Source: Neobacillus niacini
Lineage (GTDB): Bacteria > Bacillota > Bacilli > Bacillales > Cytobacillaceae
DNA length: 64,000 nt
NCBI RefSeq assembly: GCF_023715785.1
Contig: NZ_JAMBOX010000001.1
Span: 186,001-250,000, forward strand
Direction: 5' to 3'
Below, piece by piece: positions 1-9,379 of this stretch. The first letter of the stretch is position 1. The number at the start of each line of letters is the position of its first letter. The notes beneath the pieces were generated by a model. That model searched no databases. It saw only the letters and a list, made by a program, of their open reading frames with translations, and was not told the DNA's origin. The position numbers were made by a program, and so were the translations under genes.

Positions 1-339
1 TGTATCGGCCAATCGGGGCAAATCCTTCTCGTTATAATAATCACCCGCTTTTTTATCCAACTCTTCCATCGTTTCGCGAATCGGCGACAGGACCCCGAGG
101 ATCTGATTAATTTCCTTGTTATGGTCGGAAATGACAACATTCAGCTTGGCGGCGCGGAACTTCTTTTCAGCAGCCACTAAATCTCCGGAACGGTACAATT
201 TCATTGCTTCCTCATAAGTAGCGATTTTCTCGTGGGCCAACATAATTTTTCCGCCTACAAGCACAAGTAAAAACATAAGCACCAATAGGAAAAAATTGCG
301 CGACATATTAACTTTGCGATAAACGGTCAGTTTAAACAT
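1..339 (-). CDS. Small membrane-anchored protein, partial (C-terminus beyond window)
   Basis: The reading frame starts at ATG 339-337 on the minus strand and runs off the window after 113 codons. An AAAGGA ribosome site lies 9 bases upstream of the start. Residues about 14-30 form one strongly hydrophobic helix. The rest is charged and helical, with a stretch (EAMKLYRSGDLVAAEKKF) that looks like a tetratricopeptide-like helical hairpin. It lies 15 bases downstream of the zinc-ribbon membrane gene and is probably the third gene of the same operon, divergent from the vWA/tubulin/GTPase operon. I do not recognise the family. A role in the neighbouring system is inferred from position only. Confidence 0.7.
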   Translation of the reverse strand, partial: MFKLTVYRKVNMSRNFFLLVLMFLLVLVGGKIMLAHEKIATYEEAMKLYRSGDLVAAEKKFRAAKLNVVISDHNKEINQILGVLSPIRETMEELDKKAGDYYNEKDLPRLADT

Positions 340-354
340 ATGCAGTAGTCCTTT

Positions 355-1302
355 CTACGAAACAAACCGCTTAAAATCGGGATCGTAATTGTATTTTGCG
401 GCTACCAGCCCTCTGGTTTTCAGGCCGAGGCTGCCCCAATTTTCCTCCGGATTGGAATGAATAATGCTGCAGAGCCTAAGCAGCCGCTCCTTTGGAAAAT
501 ATTCAAGAAATTCCTCAATAAAATCGGCAAATTCAATAATGTAGAGCTTCATCCTTAACGCCGTGCCGGCAACAGAAATCAGTGTTTCCATTCCAAAATC
601 CGTGACAATCGAAGCGCGATGCTGAATGAAGTAAGCGATCGACTTTTTCGTCATCAGCGTACGGTTTAGTTTGATTGCTTCGAGCGCATATTCTACAAAA
701 TCCCGATCGTAGCTTGTCGGAACAAGGGTTTCGAGCTCTAGCTCCATGTCGCTCCGGAGAATAATGTGATTCAGAAGCTTAACACTGCGATTTTTCACCT
801 TGTCATTTTCAATAAAATCTGAGATTTCGCGAAGCTTTTCATAGGCAGAAGCAAGTCGGCCTTCTTCTGCATCGTCTTTTGCCAGATTACTGTCAAAACC
901 GATTCCGTCTTTAATTCTTTTAAAATCGCTGCGAAGCAGTTTTCTGAGTTGAATAAAATATTCACTTTTCATAAAGATAGAGGTGATAAGACAATAGCTG
1001 AGGCAAAAGACTAACCCCGCAATAAGGGAATAGTACATCGATTTCATAGTCGGGGCGAACACAATTCCCAGGCTGACGAAGATTAAAATCCAGATGGCTT
1101 CGGTAAACAATTTATTTTTAAAAATGGTTTTTACCAGACTTTCCACGCCAATCCATTCTGTGCCGCAGGTTGGACAGCTCTCATCCGCAAGGACGGAATA
1201 GCGGTTGCATTTTTTGCACATTTTGAGCTTTTGGAAATGATATTGGGTCCGCTTTTTCTTTGTCAGCTGGACTGCTTGTTTAGCCAATGGAATCACCTTC
1301 AT
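355..1302 (-). CDS. Zinc-ribbon, two-TM membrane protein of unknown function
   Basis: The 315-residue protein has a CxxC-x10-CxxC zinc ribbon at C29, C32, C43 and C46. Two adjacent membrane helices follow at about residues 68-86 and 90-112, then a long helical cytoplasmic region of about 200 residues. No catalytic motif is visible. The start ATG at 1302 lies inside the end of the preceding 49-codon gene (23-base overlap), so the two are probably translationally coupled. The gene is divergent from the vWA/tubulin operon, with about 220 bases between the first genes of each side. The GTPase encoded in that operon also has a zinc ribbon. I cannot assign a function. Confidence 0.75.
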   Translation of the reverse strand: MKVIPLAKQAVQLTKKKRTQYHFQKLKMCKKCNRYSVLADESCPTCGTEWIGVESLVKTIFKNKLFTEAIWILIFVSLGIVFAPTMKSMYYSLIAGLVFCLSYCLITSIFMKSEYFIQLRKLLRSDFKRIKDGIGFDSNLAKDDAEEGRLASAYEKLREISDFIENDKVKNRSVKLLNHIILRSDMELELETLVPTSYDRDFVEYALEAIKLNRTLMTKKSIAYFIQHRASIVTDFGMETLISVAGTALRMKLYIIEFADFIEEFLEYFPKERLLRLCSIIHSNPEENWGSLGLKTRGLVAAKYNYDPDFKRFVS

Positions 1303-1429
1303 TTAGTTTGATTGCCAGTTCTTCATCTATCCCTTGAAAGTCGTCGCCAAGCCTTTTATTTTTCATTAATTTATAGAGTTTCCAAATTAAAATCAGTCCC
1401 AGTAAGCAGGTAAATACTGTGATATACAT
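1280..1429 (-). CDS. 49-residue single-pass membrane protein
   Basis: I chose ATG at 1429 rather than the longer frame opening at 1486, because AAAAAGGGGAAG lies just upstream of 1429 and the protein then begins directly with a membrane helix (MYITVFTCLLGLILIWKLYK). A charged acidic tail follows. It is the first gene of the divergent minus-strand operon and overlaps the next gene by 23 bases. Proteins of this size and shape often act as small membrane partners, but nothing more specific can be read from the sequence. Confidence 0.55.
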   Translation of the reverse strand: MYITVFTCLLGLILIWKLYKLMKNKRLGDDFQGIDEELAIKLNEGDSIG

Positions 1430-1646
1430 CTTGCTTCCCCTTTTTGCATGATTTGATTTTAGTAATTTTCGCCTATGAAACAACATGTTTTTCCATAAAA
1501 TCCATTAAATTAAATTATAATAGGAAAATTTTGATATTAAAAGAAATATATTTAGGAATATACTAGGAGCAGTGGTAAAATATTAGTAAGTATATTGAAA
1601 ATATTGTCATCATTTCAAGAAATTTGCCGGTGGGGGTTCGACACGA

Positions 1647-3416
1647 ATGTTTAAAAAATGGATAAGCAGTTTAATAGTATTCCTTTTCCTTTCTTCGACT
1701 TTTTTCTCAGTCGCTACATATGCCAAAAGTCCCTCAAACACCACTTCCCGAATTGAAGGGATGCTGGTCGTAGACGTCAGCAACTCGATGAAGAGCAGCG
1801 ACCCTAACAATATCAGCTATGAAGCGATGAAAATGTTCATTGATATGGCGTCACTAAAGGGCGACAAAATTGGCGCGATTGCCTATTCTGACCATGTCAT
1901 GCGGGAAAAAGCACTTGTCAAAATTAATTCGGAACAGGATAAAAAAGCTTTAAAGGAATTCATCGATACACTAAATACATATATGTATACCGATATCTCA
2001 GCCGGGGTTAAAGAAGCGGTTACAGTGCTCGACAGCAGTCATGAACAAGGCTACTTTCCATTGATTGTCCTCCTCGCTGACGGGAACAATGAACTAGACC
2101 CAAATAAATCCAGAACGCCAGAGCAGGCCGAAGAGGATTTAAACAAGGCCGTTGCAGCTGCCAAGGAAAAAGGCTACCCGATCTATACAATCGGCCTAAA
2201 CGCGAATGGCAAATTAAACAAGGACGCCCTGACAAACGTTGCCTCCAGCACCAACGGAAAATTTTTCGAGGCAACCTCGCCGGACCAGCTTCCTGACATC
2301 CTCAGTGAAATATTTGCGAACCATCTTAAATTAAAAATTGTGCCAGTAAACGAATTAATCGGAAACGGGGATTTTCAGGATGTCAAAATCAACGTGCCCA
2401 ACGAAAATGTCCTGGAAGCCAATATTTCCTTGATTTCCAGCCAGCCTGTGGAGGTAAAGCTGGTCGATCCGTCCGGCAAGGAAGTGGCGATCCCTTCCGA
2501 CCAGGTCCTGCTTTCAACATCAAGGACCTATACATTGGTAAAGCTTCTCAAACCCGTTCAGGGTGATTGGACGCTCAAGGTAAAAGGGGTTCCCCAGGAT
2601 AAAATTGATATCAATCTCGTCTTCAACTATGATTTGCAGCTTAAACTGGCACCGCTTGCCAAGCAAAGCTACAAAGCTGGGGAAACGGTCAAGATTGATG
2701 CGTTCTTTGAAGATAACGGTACCGCAATTGCAGATAAAACCATCTATAATTCTATGAAAGCGACCTTGTTTATCAAGGATCTTGATACAGGAAAAACGGA
2801 GGAAGCCCCCCTTACGGCGGGCGATAAAGGGTTCTCTGGAGAGTTCAAGCTTGGAAAAGCGTCCGGCTATGAAGTGAAGGTAAAAGCGGAGGATAGCAGC
2901 TTCTTCCGTGAGACAGATCCGCAAAAAATCACGGTTCAAAAGGCAGCTGCTGCGCCTGCGGTCAAACAAAAGCAGGCCGATGAAAAACCATTTCCTTGGC
3001 TCTATGTAGTGGGCGGAGTCATTGGCGCCCTAATCCTGGGGGCACTTATTTACTTGCTGTTAAAATACTTGGCTCAGCAAAACAAAGGCTTCAGCGGTCA
3101 ATTCGTCGTTGAAGTAAGGGATGAAGATACCGGTGAGCGGAGTAACCCGCAGTACAAGAAGCTAAAAGGCTTTAAAGGAAAGTTCCAGCTGCATCAGCTG
3201 CTATCGCTATCGCCTGAATTTGCCGAAACGGGGCAAATCATTTTTAAACCGGGTGCAGGTGACTCGCTCATTATCATCAATCATTCCAATTGCACGATCG
3301 AAAAGGGCGGCCGGGCCATTGATGCCAAAAAGGGTCAGCCAATCAAACGCAATGACCGCCTGCGCATCGTGTTAAAACAGGTGAATAAATCGGTTTATCT
3401 GGAATATATCAGCTAA
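1647..3416 (+). CDS. Secreted/membrane vWA-domain protein (first paralogue)
   Basis: The 589-residue protein opens with a signal peptide (residues 1-26, cut near TYAKS). A von Willebrand A domain follows with a complete metal site: D43-x-S45-x-S47, T115 in YTDIS, and D145 in LLADG. Residues about 230-430 are beta-rich extracytoplasmic modules. One membrane helix at about 448-472 is followed by a 115-residue beta-rich cytoplasmic tail, possibly FHA-like (weak guess). This architecture would carry metal- or ligand-dependent adhesion outside and signalling inside. The start is preceded by GGTGGGGG. A close paralogue lies at 15.8 kb. It is the first gene of the operon with the tubulin-like and GTPase genes. 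Confidence 0.85.
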   Translation: MFKKWISSLIVFLFLSSTFFSVATYAKSPSNTTSRIEGMLVVDVSNSMKSSDPNNISYEAMKMFIDMASLKGDKIGAIAYSDHVMREKALVKINSEQDKKALKEFIDTLNTYMYTDISAGVKEAVTVLDSSHEQGYFPLIVLLADGNNELDPNKSRTPEQAEEDLNKAVAAAKEKGYPIYTIGLNANGKLNKDALTNVASSTNGKFFEATSPDQLPDILSEIFANHLKLKIVPVNELIGNGDFQDVKINVPNENVLEANISLISSQPVEVKLVDPSGKEVAIPSDQVLLSTSRTYTLVKLLKPVQGDWTLKVKGVPQDKIDINLVFNYDLQLKLAPLAKQSYKAGETVKIDAFFEDNGTAIADKTIYNSMKATLFIKDLDTGKTEEAPLTAGDKGFSGEFKLGKASGYEVKVKAEDSSFFRETDPQKITVQKAAAAPAVKQKQADEKPFPWLYVVGGVIGALILGALIYLLLKYLAQQNKGFSGQFVVEVRDEDTGERSNPQYKKLKGFKGKFQLHQLLSLSPEFAETGQIIFKPGAGDSLIIINHSNCTIEKGGRAIDAKKGQPIKRNDRLRIVLKQVNKSVYLEYIS

Positions 3417-3516
3417 GTAGGGAATCGGTGCTTCGTCACCATAAAAAGGAATCCTAACCATGTTTTTTTTCGTCTTAAATATATAGTCATTTTTCAGCCA
3501 GGGAGGAAAAGATTGC

Positions 3517-6500
3517 ATGAAAGCAAGTGTGAAAGAGCATATTGAACAGCTGGATGTCGCAAGAGGCGGAGGGATTATCTCCGAAAAAATCCGCGTTGAC
3601 ACAATTGATAACCCGATGCTTGTCATTGGGCTTGGCGGCACAGGCATTGACGCCCTGCTGCGTTTGAAGTACCAGGTTAACCGCCGGTTCAAACTGCCTG
3701 AAGATCCACTATCCAAAAAGAAAAAGGAAAAACCAAATAATATTGAGTTTTTGGCGTTTGAAACGAACGAGCATGACCGCAATAAGAATTACAACGGGAT
3801 TCGTCTCGATCCAAATAAAGAATTCGTCCTGTTATCGAATCCCGAGATTGGCAGCGTGCTGTCAAACCGCAGCACGATGGAGCCTTACATAAAGGAATGG
3901 CTGTCACCGGAATTGTCAATTACCGACGGTATCAGCGGCGCCTCTGGGATACGCCAGGCAGGCCGGCTATTGATGTTTACTAAAATTAATCAAGTTGTCA
4001 AAACAATTGAAAATAAAATTAATGCCGTCCTTGAGGGGTCAGGCAAGAAATTGTACGTCTTCCTCCTCACCGGGCTGTCCGGCGGAACAGGAAGCGGCTG
4101 TTTCCTTGATATTGCCTATATCGTCAGAGGAATCATGGATAAAAAATTCGGTTCCAAAGGTGCCGACAGAGTCAATATTCTTGGCTACCTGTTCACACCT
4201 GACGTGAACCTGTCCAAGAAGGGCATCAGCTACCACACGGCCGAATATATCGAGAAAAACGGCTATGCGGCCTTAAAAGAATTGGATTACTGGATGAACT
4301 GTGATGAACGAAAGGAACGCTTCATTCAGAAATATGGGACGATGCTGTCGGTAAACTCACAGCTGCCGCCATTCAATCTCTGCCATTTAATCTCTGGGAC
4401 CAACCTCGAGGGAAAATGGCTTGAAAATGCTTATGATTACTGCATGAACGTCACGGCAGAGAATATTACCAACTTTATGGCAAGCGAGGATAAAGGCTCT
4501 GGCGATGAGTTTGCCATCCATGACTATATCAGCAATATCCAAGCCAATATTGCCAGTATGCATAAGCCGTATCCTGCCAACTATCAATACAATATTATCG
4601 GGGCGTCCATGGCGGAAATCCCGCTTGAGGAAATGACGACCTACCTCGGTTACAAGCTGTTTGAAAAAATGGATAATATGTTTGAGACACGGCCTTCGCA
4701 AACCGATGTTGACCAATTTGCCCAACGGCTGCGGATTGATCCCGAATCCCTGCACCAGCGCTATAATGAACGGGTGCCCCAGCCTCTATCAGGCTACGAA
4801 AATAGCGAGCGATTCTCGTATAATAACGTGATAAAAACATCGGTCACCAATATTGACGAAGAATTAAACCGAGAATATCTGCTAAGAGCGAAGGAACAAT
4901 ATCGCCGCTGTACGAACCAGCTGCCAGGCCAGATGATCGAAGAGTTCCGCCGGCAAATGGAAAAAATGTTCCTGCAAGGGGATAAGGGGCCGATCTACTC
5001 GTCCCGCTTAATCTATTTTAAGGACCAGGCCTGCTTATTGGCGAATATAAAAACCTATATTCATAACTTAGAAGCCCATCTTGAACAGCTGCCGGCGGCC
5101 ATCCAATCCGAGCAGGATTTTGCGTACAATAAGCTCGAGGATGCCAGAAGCGCGTTTATTTCAAAGGATAAGAAAAAGAATGCCTACATTGGGGCAAAGC
5201 TTGACGAATTCGATAAACGGGTTGAAAAAGAACGCATTGAAGAAATGATCCAGTTTTATGAGGATTTGTACCAGCAGCTTAATAACTTGAACAGCAAAAT
5301 TTATGTGGTGTACAAGGAAATCCTTGACGCACTGCGGACTATTTTTAAACAGAATGCCAATATCCTGGTTAATGGGACCGAGGTACGCGAGCAAAATAAC
5401 GTCACCTATTATTGGCAATTGGTGAATGTTCCGGATGTCGCTAAAGAAATCCAGAGCATGTTTGATTCCAAAGATGGAGAATTGCTCATCCAGGATTGGG
5501 CGCAAATGCTGCTTGAAAAATCAGCAAATTGGATCAACGAGGACGATGTCGATATCGTCGGCAGCGTTTCTGAATTCCTGAGCGACCAGTTCGGCGGCTT
5601 GATTACGAAATCAATGGAGGACTTCCTGCGGCTTAAGTTTGGTGAAGATATGCCAATCGACCGGATTATCGATGAAAAGATTGCAGGCCGCCTTGATCAT
5701 GATGCCCTGCCGGTATTCCACCTTGCTGACAGTCACGGCTCCCTCCACTTCCCAGAGTGGGGCTTTGTCTCCGTCCCGGTTAAGGCGCCAAATATTCTTG
5801 CCGGACTCAAAAGCTACCAAAGGCACTCCATCAGCGGGTCCAAGTTTACGATTAAAGAAAGTGAGCTGAAAAACCGGATTTTCTGGTTAAATACCAAAAA
5901 CGGAATTCCATTGTATTCCTACTCACCGCTTTCACTTTATGAAGCATCGTACGAAAAGACGATTTTGGAAAAAGAGGGCGTGGGCCGGCACCTTGTGCAA
6001 AATGCAAACGAAAACTGGGCCTTCCTTCCGTCTCCGATTCCGGAAAAATCATGGGGAGATACGTACCGAAACGAACGTCTGCATAATTACAATTCCGGGA
6101 TTCGCGCTTTGTTTGACCAGGCGATGGAATTCAAAGTCATTAGTGAGAAGGATTCCGATCAAGGCACGAGTGCCCGCTATCAATGCCATTTTACAAAGGA
6201 ATTTAATATGGACGAATTATTCGCCCAATACGAGGTTGATCCAAAGAACATCGACAAAGCGAGCCCTGGAAGCTTGAAGCAGCTATACCGTCTGCTGAAA
6301 GACATGTTGAATGGCGGCATGGAAGTAGATGGCGCAAGCGATATTTTCGGCAGCACCAACCTGGAAGTCGCCAAGGAAAACTTCATCCGCTCTCCTAAGC
6401 TGATTGAGAAAGTAAAGCTTGAGGTTAAAAAATACAGCCTGATCAAAGAAAAGATGGAAGATATTCAACAATACATGGCCTCCCAGGATGAACGCGAGGC

Positions 6501-6909
6501 TGCCTTGAATCAATATATTCAGGCGATTTATACGAAAACGATTAAGAAGCGCGGCGCTCTTTATGTATATGATAAAGAGATTGAGGAAGACGCTTGGGAG
6601 CCGTTTATAAACTTGATGAAGACGACCAAGTTTGTCGAATTTGAACTGTTTAATGCGTTCAAAGGCTTAAATCAAAAGAAGAAGGATCAGCTGGAGAAGA
6701 AATCAGAGCAGCGCAGCAACGAGATGATTAACCAGGAAAATGCGACGGAGCTAATCGCCGCATTGGAAGAAATGGCTGCCACCTATGCCAAGGAAAAGGA
6801 AGCTCTCGACTATGACTGGCAGGATCTCGCCAATGGTGAAGAACTCTACGAATTCTATAAGGATATGATGATCAAAGTCAACGAGATGCTGAGACAATTG
6901 AAATCTTAA
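3517..6909 (+). CDS. Very large tubulin/FtsZ-like GTPase (Tubulin_2-like)
   Basis: The 1130-residue protein has an N-terminal nucleotide-binding segment VIGLGGTG (residues 36-43) and the tubulin/FtsZ signature SGGTGSG at 188-194, inside LTGLSGGTGSGCFLD. These match the Tubulin_2-like family, not canonical FtsZ, which is about 380 residues with GGGTGTG. The remaining 900 residues are mostly helical, with long charged coiled-coil stretches around 510-600 and 960-1060. By family it should bind GTP and may polymerise. The start ATG follows GGGAGGAAAAGATTGC. It sits 100 bases after the vWA gene and upstream of an unknown 785-residue protein. The cellular role is unknown; linkage to vWA and GTPase genes suggests a membrane-associated scaffold. 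Confidence 0.85.
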   Translation: MKASVKEHIEQLDVARGGGIISEKIRVDTIDNPMLVIGLGGTGIDALLRLKYQVNRRFKLPEDPLSKKKKEKPNNIEFLAFETNEHDRNKNYNGIRLDPNKEFVLLSNPEIGSVLSNRSTMEPYIKEWLSPELSITDGISGASGIRQAGRLLMFTKINQVVKTIENKINAVLEGSGKKLYVFLLTGLSGGTGSGCFLDIAYIVRGIMDKKFGSKGADRVNILGYLFTPDVNLSKKGISYHTAEYIEKNGYAALKELDYWMNCDERKERFIQKYGTMLSVNSQLPPFNLCHLISGTNLEGKWLENAYDYCMNVTAENITNFMASEDKGSGDEFAIHDYISNIQANIASMHKPYPANYQYNIIGASMAEIPLEEMTTYLGYKLFEKMDNMFETRPSQTDVDQFAQRLRIDPESLHQRYNERVPQPLSGYENSERFSYNNVIKTSVTNIDEELNREYLLRAKEQYRRCTNQLPGQMIEEFRRQMEKMFLQGDKGPIYSSRLIYFKDQACLLANIKTYIHNLEAHLEQLPAAIQSEQDFAYNKLEDARSAFISKDKKKNAYIGAKLDEFDKRVEKERIEEMIQFYEDLYQQLNNLNSKIYVVYKEILDALRTIFKQNANILVNGTEVREQNNVTYYWQLVNVPDVAKEIQSMFDSKDGELLIQDWAQMLLEKSANWINEDDVDIVGSVSEFLSDQFGGLITKSMEDFLRLKFGEDMPIDRIIDEKIAGRLDHDALPVFHLADSHGSLHFPEWGFVSVPVKAPNILAGLKSYQRHSISGSKFTIKESELKNRIFWLNTKNGIPLYSYSPLSLYEASYEKTILEKEGVGRHLVQNANENWAFLPSPIPEKSWGDTYRNERLHNYNSGIRALFDQAMEFKVISEKDSDQGTSARYQCHFTKEFNMDELFAQYEVDPKNIDKASPGSLKQLYRLLKDMLNGGMEVDGASDIFGSTNLEVAKENFIRSPKLIEKVKLEVKKYSLIKEKMEDIQQYMASQDEREAALNQYIQAIYTKTIKKRGALYVYDKEIEEDAWEPFINLMKTTKFVEFELFNAFKGLNQKKKDQLEKKSEQRSNEMINQENATELIAALEEMAATYAKEKEALDYDWQDLANGEELYEFYKDMMIKVNEMLRQLKS

Positions 6910-7006
6910 TAAGAATAAACTGGCCACATGCAGAATCTGCTTGTGGCCGCCTCTTATCACATGACTATTTTTTAAACAGGGTTTTTCTACAGGGAGGAAA
7001 ACAGCC

Positions 7007-9364
7007 TTGAAGGAACTTTTACAGAAATACGCCATTACATTTTCGAATGAGCTGGAAAAAATGACACTGGAGGAAAATGAACAGCGAAGTGTCAACCATC
7101 CGGTCGTCTTCCTGTTCTTGGGTGACCAGGTCAAAGATGCCATGACATCGATTATGCAAATTAATGAAGAAAAGTGGCATAACAGCTCAGGTGTGTTATA
7201 TTTCCATGCCTATCAAACTGACACCATCACCCACGAAAACGTGTTATCCATTCAAGTGCCGGGAAAAGGGTTTGAACGCCAAACGATTCGCAAAAACATG
7301 TACGAAGCGTTTACAAATGACGATGATAAACTGATTGAACTTAACAAAGCCTTCCGCAAACTATCGGTGAAAATTGCAGAATACGGCAAGGTTTATTCCT
7401 CGTTGATCAAGATCAATCTCTGTGTCGTAACCGCGATTAGCGACCCGGCCAATATCCTGATTCAGGAAATAACCCTGCTATTAAAAAGCATTCTTCAGGA
7501 GTCCTTTAAAAACGTCGAGGTCGATTTATACGGTTTGCTGAAGGAACGGCAAGACGAAAATAATTTCGCCTTCTCTACCTCACTTGGGATGAGCTTTTTA
7601 AAGGAATTGGATTATTTCCAAAGCAGCCACTATTCGTTTGAAAAGGATATGCAGTTGACGGAAGATCACTTACGCCTGCCGGTGATTCATGCCCCTTCTC
7701 CGCTCTTTGATATGGTCTACCTATTGAGCGATAAAAATGAAGCAGGGTTAATTTCTAGTGAAGCCTCACAACTAAACTACGAAATTATTAGCAACTTAAA
7801 CCTATTAAAAAACCGGAAAATGATTACCGACTACCATGAAAAGATGGACAGCTACAACCATCAGGATTTTAAAAACGGGATTAGGGGGAATTCTGTTGAC
7901 CCGGTGTACGCCTCAGCAGGGTTTGCCAAGGTCACCCGGCCCAATAAAGCAATTGCCCTGCATGCCGCGAGTTACTTTTTCCAGGAGTATTTACGTAGCT
8001 TAACGGAAGCAAGCGATGAAAAGCCTGACACCGTTCTCACCTTATTGGAACTGTCGGAATCCCATTTTCAAAAACAATACCAGAACCTCCTTCCATCGAG
8101 CGATAAGCTTGATGATATGAATGGGTTAATGGGTGTCACTCATTCCTATCAGGCGATTAAAAAAATGTCGGTTCGCGATGCCGAGTCCCATTTATATGAA
8201 GGCGTTACCCAGAGATTCTTTGCCGTTAACTTTGAAGAGCCTGTCCGCGAGCATCTGCAGAAATTAAATTTGAAGCAGCATATTGAGCGCTGCCTCGATG
8301 AAAACATTATTAACAATGAAAAATACGGCCTGCACTGCGCCTATTTATGGACTTCAGAAGCTTCAGGCCAGGGAATCAGTGTAATGAATGAAATCGGCCG
8401 AATGCTGCGTGAAACGAAAAGTGAACGCTTGGAGGTCGAAGCTCGGCTCGAGCAATACTATCAACAATTGGTCGATCACTGTGACTTCAAAAAGAGCTTG
8501 CTGCCTTTTTCGGATAAGAAAAATTTGGCCAGCTTTATACAGTACTTTTTTGAAGCGGTTTATGGTGCAAAGCATCAGCTGTTGAGGCTGGAAATCAAGC
8601 AGGCCATCCTCTTGCAATACCTAGAGGTGCTGCAGCAAACACATCTCTCCCTCCGCAGTAAAATCGAGCTTATCAATCAAGTAGAATCACAGCTGAAACA
8701 AGCGGCAGCCGAGAGTCTATATGATACAGACGATTATTTGGATAAAAATATCGCCGAGTACTATGCCGGGATTATTAAGACAATAACCGGAAAGCTGAGA
8801 GACCAACGCGGTGCTGCTATCCTTTCCAATGAGCGGTTTTTTGGCAACCTGCTCAGCATTTTGGAAGGCGGTGCCAACGCGCTGTTAGAAAAATTGCTTT
8901 CTATTTGTAACCGCGAAGTCTTAACCCAACCTGAATTTCACCGCAGCTTTGAGGATGAACTGCTGGAAAGGGCCAATGTCGCCTCCGATTATGCTAATCA
9001 AGAGATCCTGACAAAGGACGATTTATTTAAGCAATTGTACCAGCGTCTATACGAAAACTCGGCCATCCAAATCGAGGTGTTCCACTATTCACAGGAACAC
9101 CGTTATGAGGAAAAATACTTCTTCGGCGATTTTTACAGCAAGTTTATGAATTTTGCCTTGGAAAAGGAACAAGAAACACGCCATTTCAAGGTTGGATGTG
9201 CCCATGAGAAGGATTCCAGCGGGGTTGAAAAATTAACACTGATGGGCGGATTTAAACTAAAAGACCTCATGTATTACCAACATGGTGAACGGTACTACAA
9301 GACCTACTCCGAGAATGGTTATGAGTTCCATGCGGAAGCCATGGAAACCCACACTACACAGTAA
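7007..9364 (+). CDS. 785-residue protein of unknown function in the tubulin/GTPase operon
   Basis: The start is TTG at 7007, preceded by AGGGAGGAAAACAGCC. No signal peptide, membrane helix or known catalytic motif is visible. The protein is largely alpha-helical with several charged, coiled-coil-prone stretches. The N-terminus contains a beta-alpha pattern (VVFLFLGDQVKDAM, then SGVLYFHAYQTD). It lies 97 bases after the tubulin-like gene and 15 bases before the multi-pass vWA gene, so it is almost certainly co-transcribed. A structural partner or regulator of the tubulin-like protein is the natural inference, but the sequence does not prove it. Confidence 0.75.
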   Translation: MKELLQKYAITFSNELEKMTLEENEQRSVNHPVVFLFLGDQVKDAMTSIMQINEEKWHNSSGVLYFHAYQTDTITHENVLSIQVPGKGFERQTIRKNMYEAFTNDDDKLIELNKAFRKLSVKIAEYGKVYSSLIKINLCVVTAISDPANILIQEITLLLKSILQESFKNVEVDLYGLLKERQDENNFAFSTSLGMSFLKELDYFQSSHYSFEKDMQLTEDHLRLPVIHAPSPLFDMVYLLSDKNEAGLISSEASQLNYEIISNLNLLKNRKMITDYHEKMDSYNHQDFKNGIRGNSVDPVYASAGFAKVTRPNKAIALHAASYFFQEYLRSLTEASDEKPDTVLTLLELSESHFQKQYQNLLPSSDKLDDMNGLMGVTHSYQAIKKMSVRDAESHLYEGVTQRFFAVNFEEPVREHLQKLNLKQHIERCLDENIINNEKYGLHCAYLWTSEASGQGISVMNEIGRMLRETKSERLEVEARLEQYYQQLVDHCDFKKSLLPFSDKKNLASFIQYFFEAVYGAKHQLLRLEIKQAILLQYLEVLQQTHLSLRSKIELINQVESQLKQAAAESLYDTDDYLDKNIAEYYAGIIKTITGKLRDQRGAAILSNERFFGNLLSILEGGANALLEKLLSICNREVLTQPEFHRSFEDELLERANVASDYANQEILTKDDLFKQLYQRLYENSAIQIEVFHYSQEHRYEEKYFFGDFYSKFMNFALEKEQETRHFKVGCAHEKDSSGVEKLTLMGGFKLKDLMYYQHGERYYKTYSENGYEFHAEAMETHTTQ

Positions 9365-9379
9365 GGAGACCAAAAAATC

